Source of the DNA: Pyropia yezoensis
Lineage: Eukaryota > Rhodophyta > Bangiophyceae > Bangiales > Bangiaceae
NCBI GenBank assembly: GCA_009829735.1
Contig: CM020620.1
Span: 25,518,020-25,582,019 of the forward strand
DNA: 64,000 nucleotides
Direction: 5' to 3'
The notes under the pieces were generated by a model. The model made no database searches. It was given only the letters and a program-made list of their open reading frames with translations, and had not been told where the DNA came from. Each line of letters starts with the position of its first letter. The stretch's first letter is position 1. The translations under genes and the position numbers were made by a program. Below are positions 40,453 to 50,724 of the stretch, piece after piece.

Positions 40453-41364
40453 ATGACGACTATGGGGTGTGATATTGTCGCGGCCGCCTACGAGGACGAG
40501 GAGTTTGACGGGTCGGACTTCAGCAGCTCATCATCGTGCTCTCCCGCCCCATCCTGGCCAACACTGTCAGAGATGATGCTCCGCGTAGCCGACACGCGGG
40601 CGCGGGCGCGCGCCGCCCTTTTTATCGGAGGGGACTGGACTGACGAGCTAAGCTTTTCGCACTACTACCATCAGCACTGGGCCAACCAGGTATGTGCAGA
40701 GCTGGCTGTTTCCAGATGCATAGGTGACTGTGGGCTGAGGCACAGCTGCTGGGGTGGCATGTGCTCACAAAGGATCGCTAGATGCTGGGGTAAATGACTC
40801 ACTGGCGACGTGATCTCCTGTGCTCTCTGCTTGCGAGCTGTGTGTTTGGCATCTCGTCTTCTCCCTGACATTCTTCAGATGCTGCACCTTACTTCGCTGG
40901 CAGCTCTCTACTTTGCACTCTTCTGGGCCGCTGCTGAGCACCACGCTATCCTACCCGTTGCTATCGCAGTGATCATCTCGACTTCATATATGGCCATTGA
41001 CGTGCCGCTTGGTGGTGCTTTCCTGGCCGGCCTCGGCGCCTTGGCTGGTGCCGCCATGGCCCTTGTTGCAGTGATTGGACGTGACGGCCACGAGGCAAAG
41101 CGGGGAGTATGGACCGTTGGCTGGGCTTTTTCACAACTTGCCGGGCATGCTGCGTTTGAGGGACGTCTTCCGGCCTTTCGACCCGCCGAGGCGCTGGTGG
41201 TCACCCCGGCCCTGATGGTGCTGCTCGTGCTCTTCCGCACGGGCTGGAGGGAGGATTGGGCCGCTGCGATCCGTGGCCGGACGGACCGCTGGGCAGGGAC
41301 AGAGAAGTTCATGTGGCCGTCCAAGAGCAGGGGGGCAGCCAAGACTGTGGCCGACACGGAATGA
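40453..41364 (+). CDS. Mpo1/DUF962-like membrane protein
   Basis: Exons 40453-40689 and 40879-41364 are joined in phase 0 across a 189-bp intron (AACCAG|GTATGT, TTCTTCAG|ATGCTG), giving 240 aa. The splice joins HYYHQHWANQ to MLHLTSLAALYF. This recreates the H-x2-H-x3-N-x3-H pattern at the start of the DUF962/Mpo1 family (yeast YGL010w, a Fe-dependent dioxygenase of 2-hydroxy fatty acids in the ER). Four hydrophobic segments follow (LTSLAALYFALFWAAA, LPVAIAVIISTSYMAI, AFLAGLGALAGAAMALVAVI, ALVVTPALMVLLVLF), as in the family. A further His lies at AGHAAFEGR. The N-terminal 50 residues are acidic and Ser-rich. Length is close to yeast Mpo1 (174) plus this extension. Role in phytosphingosine breakdown is inferred from the family only. 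Confidence 0.72.
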
Positions 41365-42079
41365 CCTGCAACAAGATACGATGCGGCAACGTGAGGCTGC
41401 GACCAGGCCGAGACACCGATAACGCCAACGAGCGCTGTGCACGAAGAAGCGGCAGATGAACCAGAAGGACAGTACCGTCGCTCTTGCTTGTAACGCGAGG
41501 ACTAGACGACAGGCACAGCGAGTTGACTTCGTGCGTTATGTATCGTATGCATGTATATAGAGCGATGACAGCAGCGACTTACTTTTTATGGACCCATGCC
41601 GAAGGTCGGTGTCTCTACAGAGAAAAGTCCGCGTACGCGGTACTCCCGAAATACGTCGTCGTGAAGCGCCCCCCCAATATGTCAAAGTCAACTAGGGGCA
41701 CGAACACTGCCGCGCACTGCTACGCAGTCAACGTGCCTCGCCAGCGAAAGAGAAGCCCCTCGGTCCCCTGGACTCAAACACGACAGCCGTGACGACGCGC
41801 CCCCCCTGTACGGCAAGCTCCACGGCGGGCGACAGCAGCGCAGGCGGTCGACCGCGGCGGTGGTGGCAGAACATATGGTCGACCACGGCGGCGCCGGTGG
41901 CCGTGTTGATAGGTCGTACCAGACGCATCGTGGCGGAGCTCGACAGTGTCAAGGGAAACAGCCGCTACGGCAGCGGCCGTCGCTGCTGTGCGACGTACCC
42001 CCCTCCCCCCTCAGTCGCCAGGCTTCTCTCCAGCAGTTGCAGAGAAGGATTCACGCTGCCATAGAGCGTCGCACCGACG
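41365..42079. other. Intergenic between convergent genes
   Basis: 715 bp, no gene recognised. It contains CGTATGCATGTATATAG near 41544-41560. Confidence 0.5.
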
Positions 42080-45000
42080 TCATGTGCTCCCCTCCCCCGC
42101 CCCCCCCGGTGTCTCCGCAAACTGCGTGAGGTCCAGAGTAGCCAGCCTGCTCGAACCGACATCCCGGTCGCGGTAAATGCCGACAAGCGCGTCCGCGCGC
42201 TCGTAGAACGCGTCCTTGAGGCTGATGACAATTGTTTGCACGGCAGGCGCACGACGAGCAAAGTAAGCAGCCACCTTGGCCACGTTGAGCTTGTCGAGGG
42301 CGGCGTCAACCTCGTCGAGGACAAAAAACGGACATGGTTTCACCGCGTGCACAGCGAAGAGCAGGGCGAGGGCGGCGACGGAACGCTCCCCACCAGAGAG
42401 TGCGCTCATATCGTACACACGCTTGCCTGGTGGCTGGGCGTTAAAGACAATGCCGCCTGCGTACGGCTCGTCAGGCGCCTCGAGAGAGAGATAGGCGGTG
42501 CCGCCGGAAGGAAAGCGGGGGGAGCGAGTAAGGTCCGCGTACGTGGGGTGAATGGCCGCTTCAACGACATCATAACAGGACCGAAACGCCGATATGCGCG
42601 CCTCCCGAACAGCCTCGTAGGCAGCAGTGGCGGCCCGAGCAGCCTTGACCGCCGTCGCCGCGTCGGCGTCGAGGGTCTTGAGGCGCGCCTGGATACCGGC
42701 CAGGTGGGCACCAGCGCGCATGTTGGGTGCAAGGCTTTCCAGCTTGGCCGCAAGCGCCTTCTCAGACGCCTCATACGCTGCTTCCTTGGCTGCCCTGTCC
42801 GTCTCAGAGAGAGAAGCGGAGCGCAGGCCGCGGGAGAGGGCGCTGTAGTCAAATGCGGTGGCGGCGTCGAGGGCGGCGACAGCAGCCTCATCGGCATCCG
42901 CGTCAGGGGAGGCGGAGGCAACACCGGTAGACGAATTCCGCCCGGAGCGCAGCGAAGGCCTGACTGTGTCGCCGCCGTCCGAACTACTTCCGCTGCCATC
43001 GCTGTCGTCACTGTCCTTGCCATCGACGCCACTGCCGCTGTCACCGGAACTGTCACCACCGCTGCCGTCGTCGCTGGCGTCTTTTTCCTCTTCATCGTCT
43101 TCCCCCGCCGCATCCGCACCCCTCCGCCTGGACGACCGACGCACCTGCCCCGTCGATCCCACACACCGCTCCTTGGCCTTGCGTTTGCGTTTCTTCTTCT
43201 TCTTGCCCGGCGCAGAGCGCCCAGCGATGCGCTTGCGGCTGACTCCCCCTCCCCCCTTCTGCACCACCGGAAGCGATACTCCCGAAACTCGGCAGCCTGC
43301 AACCAAGTCAGCCCGAGTTGATCGCAGGGTAGCCGCCCGCGAAGTCGCCGTCGCCAGCTGGGTCCGCAGGGCAGCCGCCTCCTCACCCGCCGCGCGAGAA
43401 GCCGTCTCAGCCGATGCGGCGGCGGCCTCGGCTTCAGCAACTGCCTTATCGGCCGCAGCCGCCGCGACGGAGGCCTCAGCAAGGCGGGCAGTCAGCTCAT
43501 CGCGCCGCCGCGCCGCGGTGGCCGCGTCAGCGTCGAGCCTATCCAAAGCTGCCTTCTGACGTGCCACACGGGCGGTGAGTTTGGAGACCTTGGCGTTCAC
43601 CCCCGACGCGCCCACATACTGAGCGCGCGCATCGGCCTGAGCAAGGCGCTGTTGCACGCCCAAACGCTTCTCGCGGATCGACGCAGACCGCTCCACGGCG
43701 GCTGCCTCGTACGCGGCCACGTCGGGGTAGCCGGTGCGGGCGGCAAAGTCGCCAAACGTGGTACTCTCGGCGGCGCCAAGGCGGGTGCGCACGGCGGCAA
43801 CCGCAGCTTGGGCCGCCTCCACAGCCGTTGCGGCGGCCGCCACAGCAGGCTGCAACGACGGCAGCGCCGACTCAGCAGCCACGACCGCTGCCGCCGCCTC
43901 GTCACGCGCACGCGTGGCTGCGGCCACGTCTGTCTGAAGCAGGGCTGCCGCCTGTTTGGCTGCCGCAAGCCGCTCGTCCGCCTCGGCCCGTCGAGCACGG
44001 TCGGTGGCGGCATTTCCAACAACCACCAGCCGCGCAAGCGCCGCCGCCCGGCGCGCCTGCAGCGCTTCAGTCGCGGCGCGGTCCCAGCGGTCGGCGCGGC
44101 GGCCGTCAGGACCGGCACCTACGGTACCACCGCCCGTCATAAAGCCAGACTTCGCCAGAAGCGTCCCGTCCAAAGAGCACACCTTGATCCGCCGCCCGCC
44201 GCCGCCGTACCGCAGCGCACGAGCCTCGTCAAGCGTATCCACAACGAGCGCATCCGCGGCGGCATAGCGCACGGCGGCGGCCACATCGGGCTCCCGGGCA
44301 ACCACGTCAACTACCAGCTTGGAAGATCCGCCGAGCTGACGGAGCGCCTCGTCCACAGGTGGTGGCCGCAGGTCAGCCAACGGCAGGAACGTGGCGGTGC
44401 CAACGCGCTGCTCCTTGAGATACCCAATGCACGACGCGGCAGTGGCGGCCGTGTCCACCACCACCGCTTCCATATGGCGACCCAGACAGACGGCCACAGC
44501 GGTACGGTAGCGCGGCTGTGCCGGTGTGCATAAGTCCGCCAGCCGCCCACGGACACCAGGGTAAAGGCGTCGCATGGAGGCGAGGGCGGCTGTCAAGCGA
44601 GCCTCGCGGGCTGACTCGCCCGCATCCGCCCGCGCAGCACCAAGTGCGTCTGTGACAGACCGGAGCTCTGCCTCGAGCGACGCACGCTCCGCCTCAGAGC
44701 GAGACGATAGCTCCCGCACCTGGTCTCGCTCAGCCCGTGCACGGTTGGTCGCGGCGGTCGCCCGAGTGACAGACGCGGCAAGACGATCCAGCCGCGCAGC
44801 GTGGCCGTCACGCTCCTCGGTCGCCACACGAACGCGGTGGGCGCCTCGGTCCGCCGCGGCTACCGCCGCCTCGTGCTGCTTGGTTGCCACCTCAGCCGCC
44901 CGCACGGCACTGCCAAGCTGCTGTTGCAGCGCCGACGTGTGAGCAGCAGCCTCAGCCTTGAGCCGCCGATACTCAGCGAGCGTTGGGTCTGAAGCCTCGG

Positions 45001-46657
45001 CTGCCTCGGCGGTGGCCAACTCCGCATCGAGACCATCGAGCTCGGCAGCCAGAGCGGAGCGAGTCTCTGTAAGGGCCGCCAGCTCGGCGGTGACAGCAGC
45101 GGCCTCGGCGGTGGCCTTGTCCAGGGCTGCCTGGTCCCCCGCTAAACGTCCCGCCAACAGCCGCCGCTCCACCACTGACCCCGCGGCCCGAGGAGCGGCG
45201 GCGGCCAGCTCTGACTCGGTGCGGGCGGTGCGGCGGGCGAGACCAGTCCGCTCTCGTCGTGCCACTTCAACCGCCCGCCGTAGCGCGGCCACGCCAGAAG
45301 CGTCGGCCGCGGCCGTCGCGGTGGCCAGGCGGGTGGTGAGGTCGGCCGTATGCGCGTCGAGGCCACGCAACTCTGCGTCAATGTGGTAGAGACGAAAGAG
45401 GGCGCCCTCGGTTCGCGTGGCCGCCAGTTGGGCGCGCAGCGCCTCGTAGCGGACGACCTCCCTCTCTTGCTCCTTGTATTGGCGGCGCTCAGAAGCAAGA
45501 GCTTTGCGCTTGTTGTGAAGCTCCACCACAGCATCATCCGCCGCGTCACGAGCATCGCGCGCGGCAAGGTAGGCGGCGCGATGCGTGGCGCTGCCAGAGA
45601 CCTCTTCAAACATAGCGGTTAGGTCCTTTGGGCTCTTGGACGCAACACCTTCCACCTACACATAGCAGGAACAGAAGGATTGCAATGACATGACACAAAA
45701 ACACAAGAAGGCACAACAAGCCAATTCTGGACGCCATATCACCGCTTCTGTCAGAGGGTTGCGCCCCTTCCGCCGCGCGGCCGTCCCACATCTGTTGAGG
45801 GTGCACACGTAACGCAACGCCCGGCCCAGTCCTCACGCCCGGCCCAGTCCTCACGCCCGGCCCAGTCCTCTCGCCCGGCCCAGGCCTCACAGCAAACCCC
45901 ACCACCCCAGCCAATACATGTGGACCTGCTGCTCGCTCACCCCCCCCCCCCCCCCCCCTCTGCCCACAGACCCACGCAAAGGAGCGACCCGTCCCATGCC
46001 CGCTAAACGCACCTCATTCTGAAAGACCAAAAAGTTGCGAGCCCGCACAACCACCCCAATCTCTGCCAGCGCCGCGTGGTAGGCGTCCACGCCCACCGTC
46101 ACCCCATCGACACGGTAGGCGCTGCCACCCCGCGCACTGACGGTCCGCGAGAAGGTCGTCTCTGCGCCCTCATCGTTGGCGTAGACGAGCTTCACCACCG
46201 CCCGTGAGGCGGCGGGCGCGGGGCCCGCCGCCGCCGCCTGCGCCGCAGACCGTCCAGCCACCCGCCGCGCGCGACCGCCGCGGCCATCACTACCGCCACC
46301 CTCATCGCCACTGCCTGCATCCTCCTCTTCACCGCTGCTGGGGCCACCCCCCCCCCCGTCACTGTCGACATCCGACCCACCCGGGGGCGGGCGCCCGGCG
46401 GGCCGCCCACCCCCCGCCCCCTCAGCCCCTCCACCCCCCGCCGCCCCTCCCGGAGGACGGTAAATGAGGTCCCGCAGCGCGGCCCCCCGGAGCGTCGCCG
46501 TCCGGACTCCCAGCACAAACGAGATGGCGTCCATGAGGTTGCTCTTGCCGCTCCCGTTGCTGCCAATGACAGCGGTGAAGCCGGCCAGTGGGCCGACCGT
46601 GACGGTACCGCCATAGGACTTGAAGTCGGTCAGCTCCAGGCGAGCCAGGCGGCCCAT
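42080..46657 (-). CDS. SMC1: Cohesin subunit SMC1
   Basis: Exons 46013-46657 and 42080-45655 are joined in phase 0 across a 357-bp intron (AATGAG|GTGCGT, TATGTGTAG|GTGGAA), giving 1406 aa. The splice joins NFLVFQNE to VEGVASKSPKDLTAMFEE, the SMC1-specific wording. Head: LELTDFKSYGG, Walker A GSNGSGKS (residues 32-39), LMDAISFVLG. The coiled coil runs both sides of a hinge that ends in GFMTGG (with LYPGVRGRLADL at its start). C-terminal head: signature LSGGERSVAALALL and Walker B FFVLDEVDAALD. It forms the cohesin ring with SMC3 and a kleisin and hydrolyses ATP in the nucleus. Two insertions are unusual: about 80 Gly/Asp/Ser-rich residues after LRDLIYRP in the first head half, and about 130 residues (a basic KKKKKRKRK block, then Asp/Ser/Gly) in the second coil arm, where other SMC1 proteins have about 30. 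Human SMC1A has 1233 aa. Confidence 0.95.
45818..45889. repeat. 18-bp minisatellite in the SMC1 intron, four copies
   Basis: CGCCCGGCCCAGTCCTCA repeats at 45818, 45836, 45854 and 45872. The last two units carry one and two changes. It lies within the single SMC1 intron (45656-46012), which also has a C run at 45939-45957. Confidence 0.9.
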
Positions 46658-47282
46658 GGGCAGTCAGGGGGGGGAGGGAACACAGCCTCCCGAGTCGAGG
46701 TACGGGTGGGAATGGAGGCCCGAGGCGGGCGTGGCAGGCCGGCGCGGCAGGTGGGCGCGGCAAACAGGCACGATGAGGCACACGGTGAGAGGCGCACCGA
46801 GGAGGCGTGCGTGGTCTGGTGGGGTGTGGGGCGGCCACGCCGCCCCGGTGCGTGGGTGAGCAGTCGAGCGGATGACCGCGACGGGCGCTGCAGCTGCAGC
46901 TCGCCAAGTTCGGGTGCTGGCGTGTCGGGTTCGCCGAGAAGACGCGCGCGAGAACGGGAGTGGATGCAGCAACACCGTGTTCCCGCCAAAAACCCAGTCT
47001 AGATACAGGACAAGTCTATTGCAATTGGCATGGACCCCTCACTTGTTGGACATCTTGCCAACTACAGGATCAATTCCTACCAACAGCTGTAAGGAAATCG
47101 GGTCTCCCGTCTTCGCCTTCGCGCTGTCCTTGGTCGCCTCGATTGCCGCCAATCTCCACAGCATGACCTCCCAAGACAACGGCTCCTGCACCACACCCCT
47201 CCCGACCTTGAGCCGGTCCTCCGCGGCGCGTCCCGTCTCTGGGCCGCCCCCTTTCTCTACCTTCTGTCCTCTTCCCTCGCAG
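46658..47282. promoter_or_regulatory. Divergent upstream region of SMC1 and the YebC-like gene
   Basis: 625 bp separate two start codons that point away from each other. A pyrimidine tract ending CCCTCGCAG directly before the plus-strand ATG looks like a 3' splice site, so the plus-strand gene may have a non-coding first exon here. No core element is identified. Confidence 0.45.
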
Positions 47283-48302
47283 ATGGCGCACCAGCAGCAG
47301 AAAACAGCAACCGAAGCGATGGCGGCCTTTGCCCCGCCCCCACCGTCGACGGCCTTCCTCTCCCCGACGCCCGTCGCGGGCGCCGGACTGGCCGCGGCCG
47401 CTGAGCTCCCGCTGGCTGGGCTCACCCCCCGGCGGCGTCGGTGCACCCTGCCCGCGGTGTCGCCGAAACCGTGGACCCCCTGCCCTGCCTTGCCGCCGAC
47501 GACCCCCCCGCCAACGACCGCCCCCGCCGCGACGCCCCTGTCCATGGGCCGCCGGTCGGAAAAGATTGCCGGCCGCAAGGGCAAACAGGACCGGGCCAAG
47601 ACCAAGGCGTACGCCCGCATCGGCAAGACGCTCATCGCGGCCATCAAGTCGGGCGGCAGCACCGACCCGGTGGCGAACCGCCCGCTCGCCGAGGCGCTCG
47701 CCGCGGCGGCGGCGGCCAACTTCCCCAAGGAGAACATTGAGCGCGCTTTTGAGCGGGCCAACTCGACCGACCAGGCGGACTTTAAGACCAGCTCCTTTGA
47801 GGTGTACGGCTCCGGCGGGGTGGGCCTCCTCGTGGACGTGTGGACCGACAATTCCAACCGGGCGTCGGCGGACATCCGGCAGGCGGTGGGCAAGGCGGGG
47901 ATGAAGGTGGCGTCTGTCGGGTCGGTAGCGTTTAACTTTGACCGCAAGGGGGTGGTGGAGGTGGGGGGGGAAGCCGGCGATGCGGCGGCGGAGGAGGTGC
48001 TGATGGCCGCCATTGACGCGGGCGCCGAGGAGTGTGAGTGGGTGGCGTGGACCGCCGACGAGGTGGAGGATGGCGCCACCGACGGCGGCGGCCGGTACGT
48101 CCTCTCCACCGACGGCGGGGACCTGATGGCTGTCAAGGCGGCGATGGCCGACGCGGGCCACCCCGTTTTGCGGGCGGAGCTGGAGATGGTCCCCCGCGTG
48201 ACGGTGGACGTGTCGGACGACGACCGGGTGGCGAATGAGCGGGGGGTGGAGGCACTCGAGGATCTGGATGACGTGGACGCTGTGTGGACGACAATGGCGT
48301 GA
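47283..48302 (+). CDS. YebC/TACO1-family protein, organelle-targeted
   Basis: 339 aa from the ATG at 47283; the frame is open further upstream (ATG at 47163) and also has an ATG at 47319. Residues 1-87 are a Pro/Ala/Thr-rich leader typical of an organellar presequence. The YebC domain starts at about residue 88: MGRRSEKIAGRKGKQDRAKT, then YARIGKTLIAAIKSGG, FPKENIERAFERAN, FEVYGSGGVGLLVDVWTDNS and NRASADIRQAVGKAGMKVAS. These are the conserved blocks of this family. In bacteria it helps ribosomes through difficult sequences or acts as a regulator; TACO1 does so in mitochondria. Which organelle is meant here cannot be told; a plastid is plausible. The end is acidic (EDLDDVDAVWTTMA). It is divergent to SMC1. 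Confidence 0.9.
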   Translation: MAHQQQKTATEAMAAFAPPPPSTAFLSPTPVAGAGLAAAAELPLAGLTPRRRRCTLPAVSPKPWTPCPALPPTTPPPTTAPAATPLSMGRRSEKIAGRKGKQDRAKTKAYARIGKTLIAAIKSGGSTDPVANRPLAEALAAAAAANFPKENIERAFERANSTDQADFKTSSFEVYGSGGVGLLVDVWTDNSNRASADIRQAVGKAGMKVASVGSVAFNFDRKGVVEVGGEAGDAAAEEVLMAAIDAGAEECEWVAWTADEVEDGATDGGGRYVLSTDGGDLMAVKAAMADAGHPVLRAELEMVPRVTVDVSDDDRVANERGVEALEDLDDVDAVWTTMA

Positions 48303-48802
48303 GCTGCTTTTAGGGGGGCGCGAGGGGAACGCGGAGGGGGGCGCGGGGGGGCGGCAGGTCCAAGAGTAGGCGTGGGAATATGTGTGCATGCGTACGTGCG
48401 GGAACTGATGCACGTGCGGGTGGGGTGACGCCCAGGGGGGGGGTAGGGGCGGGTGGGGAGGTCTGGCACCAGCCGTCCATGGCTCCAATGGGATGCGGTG
48501 ACCGTGCGAGCGGCTTGCTTGTTGCGACCAAGTGGCCAACCGCCGCGGTCTTTGTCGCGACGGGAGCGCCGGCCGCCGCGGCCGCGGCTGCTTTCTTTTT
48601 CGACACCTTCCCTCATGAGGACGCGTGGGGCATGCCTGCCTCGGCGGGCCGGCGTCTTCAAGGCGCCACGCCCGGCGCGACCGTCCACCGGCAGGCCACC
48701 CCTGGTGGGCCTCCCGCTCCCGCCGCCCCCACGCATGGCCCCCTGCTGCTCTAAAAACGGTCATCCAGCCCCCCCCCCAGCCCTCCCCAACACCCCCCCC
48801 CC
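48303..48802. other. Intergenic, no gene supported
   Basis: Short frames on both strands are Ala/Pro-rich. There is a C run at about 48818-48834. A minus-strand frame 48310-48606 starting MSKKKAAAAAAAGAP has no known relative. Confidence 0.45.
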
Positions 48803-49737
48803 CTAGTCCCCGCGCCCCCCCCCCCCCCCCCCCCGGGGCATCCTCCCCCGAATGCTCAAGTCATACACCACGTCCTCCATCTTTTGGACATCCCCCCGCA
48901 GCCCGTCAATGCGGCGGGTGAGGGCGTCCCCCCCCCCCCCCCCGGGCACCTCCACCGACCGGAGGACGGCGTAAATGTCCGCCGCAAGGCCCGCCGCGCG
49001 CCCCACAAACGCCGCGTCGCCCACCGCCACGCGCGTCACACACAGGCGCGACAGGGCGCCGACGAGGCCCACCACCCCCCATAGGTAGTCGTCGGGGGTG
49101 ACCACCACCCCCGGCGGGGGCGGCGGCGGCGCCCCGTCCACCCCCGCCGCCGGCGCGGGGACCAGCGCGTCCACCACCCCTGCGTCGACGCCCAGCGCCG
49201 CCCGCACCGCGGCAATCGACGCCAGCCCGCCACCGCTCCCGCCGCCCCCCCCACCGCCGCCGCCGCCGCCGCCGCCGCCCGTCCAGCCCGCCACCCCCAC
49301 CAGCAGCGCGTGGCCAACGGCGTCGCGGACGGCGGCGGCAACCCCCCCCCCCCGCCCCCGCCCCCCGCACCACGCGCGGCGGCGAGCGCGGCGCCCAACC
49401 GGGGGAGCCCCGCCGCGGCGGCCGCGGCGGTGGCGGCCGCGTCGGCCCCCGCGGGGGTGTGGAGGGTGCCCAGCGTCAGCGCCACGGGGCGGGCGGCCGC
49501 GTCGATCGCGGCCGCCGCGTCACGGGCGGCGGCGGCGGCGGCGGCGGCAGCCGCCGCTGTGGCTGCGTGGGCGGTGAGGGGGGCGGTGAGGGCGGCGGCG
49601 GGGGTGGTGGTGGGCGGCAGCGGCGTGGCCGCGGGGGGGGGGGGGGGGGCGTCGCCGTCCGTGGCGGGGGGGGGCCTGGAAAGGGGGGGGGGGGGGGGGA
49701 GAGGGGGGGGGGGGAGGGGAGAAGAGTCCACGGCCAA
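48803..49737 (-). pseudogene. Translin-like gene, frame-broken and without a visible start
   Basis: The C-terminal frame (48803 upward to about 49345) encodes AVRDAVGHALLVGVAGW, a Gly run, DDYLWGVVGLVGALSRLCVT, VGDAAFVGRAAGLAADIYAV and QKMEDVVYDLSIRG. These are the conserved order of the translin family, which in other eukaryotes forms an RNA/DNA-binding octamer (C3PO with TRAX). The N-terminal part lies in another frame (49036-49737): AAAIDAAARPVALTLGTLHT and LPRLGAALAAARGA. The switch falls at the C/G runs near 49340-49360, so the break may be a homopolymer error. The upstream frame starts with TTG after an in-frame TGA and has no ATG, so either an upstream exon is missing from my reading or the gene is decayed. 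Poly-Pro and poly-Gly runs interrupt both parts. Confidence 0.55.
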
Positions 49738-50724
49738 CGGAAGGGCGGCGTGTCACCGGCGGTGCGCAGCAGCGAGGCGGGGGGTGGTGGTCGGCGGCGA
49801 CGACGCGGGACCACGGTGGCACACTTGGGTGGGGGCGCTGGGTGGCGGAAGAGGTGCGGAACGCATCGTCGGGACAGGCCCGCCACCGACGCCCGTGATC
49901 CGCGGCGCCAGGCCGGCGGATCCCCTTCCCCGCGATCATCAAAGAGCTCCGTGGTTTTCTTCTGCCGCGTCTTCGCCTTTTCCCTCCGCCACAGCACGAA
50001 GCAGGAGCCCCCCACCCCCCCTGTTCAGAGTGTTCATGGTCTTCCCTGCAATGGGGGTGAATCGCACCGTAGCGCTCCCTCTGGATTGCACGGCCTTTGT
50101 GCCACCGCCCGCGGTGCCGTGCTCGCGCGCGGCCGCACGAGTGGTCGGGCGCCGCCGCAACGCTGTGCTCGTCCCCCCCCCCCCCCCCCCGCCCCCGGTG
50201 GTGTGCCCGACGGCGCCGGCGGGGCAGCGCGTGGAGCCGCTCGGCGGTGCTCCCACCGGCCTGCGCGGCAAACGGGGGCGGCAATGCCGGCGGTGTGCTT
50301 GTGGTGCGCGGCGGCCACCGCTGGCTCGCCAGGCCGTGCCGTCACGCGCCGGTCGCTGCCCCGGGCGCGTCGGTCCCGCCCTCGCCACGGGCGGGGCGCG
50401 CAGAGCAAAGAGGAGGACGAAAGAAAAGAAACAGGTGCGACAGGTACTGTACTGTACCTCCCCTCGCGGACCGCCGTGCGAAGGCGTTCCAGCTCCGTTC
50501 CCCCCCTGACGCCTCAACCCGTCTGTCCACGACGGGGACCCCAACGAGGGGCTTGGCGCGCACCCCGTCGCCGCGCAGGCAGGCGCCACCCCTCTCACAT
50601 CCTTGCCCCCCAAACTCCCCCCGCGCCGGCAGAGCAGGCCAGGCGACAACGGGCGGCGGGACGGCCGGTTATTTAGTTGTCGTTGGCCGCCGTGGGCCTG
50701 CCGGGGCCCTGGGGGGGAGGCACG
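49738..50724. other. Intergenic, no gene supported
   Basis: Contains GTACTGTACTGTAC at 50444-50457 (two overlapping copies of GTACTGTAC) and a C run at 50167-50180. Open frames on both strands are low-complexity. Confidence 0.5.

Noticed and set aside
47039..48764. Two 560-codon minus-strand frames opposite the YebC-like gene
   Set aside because: Antisense shadows of a gene with clear YebC motifs on the plus strand.
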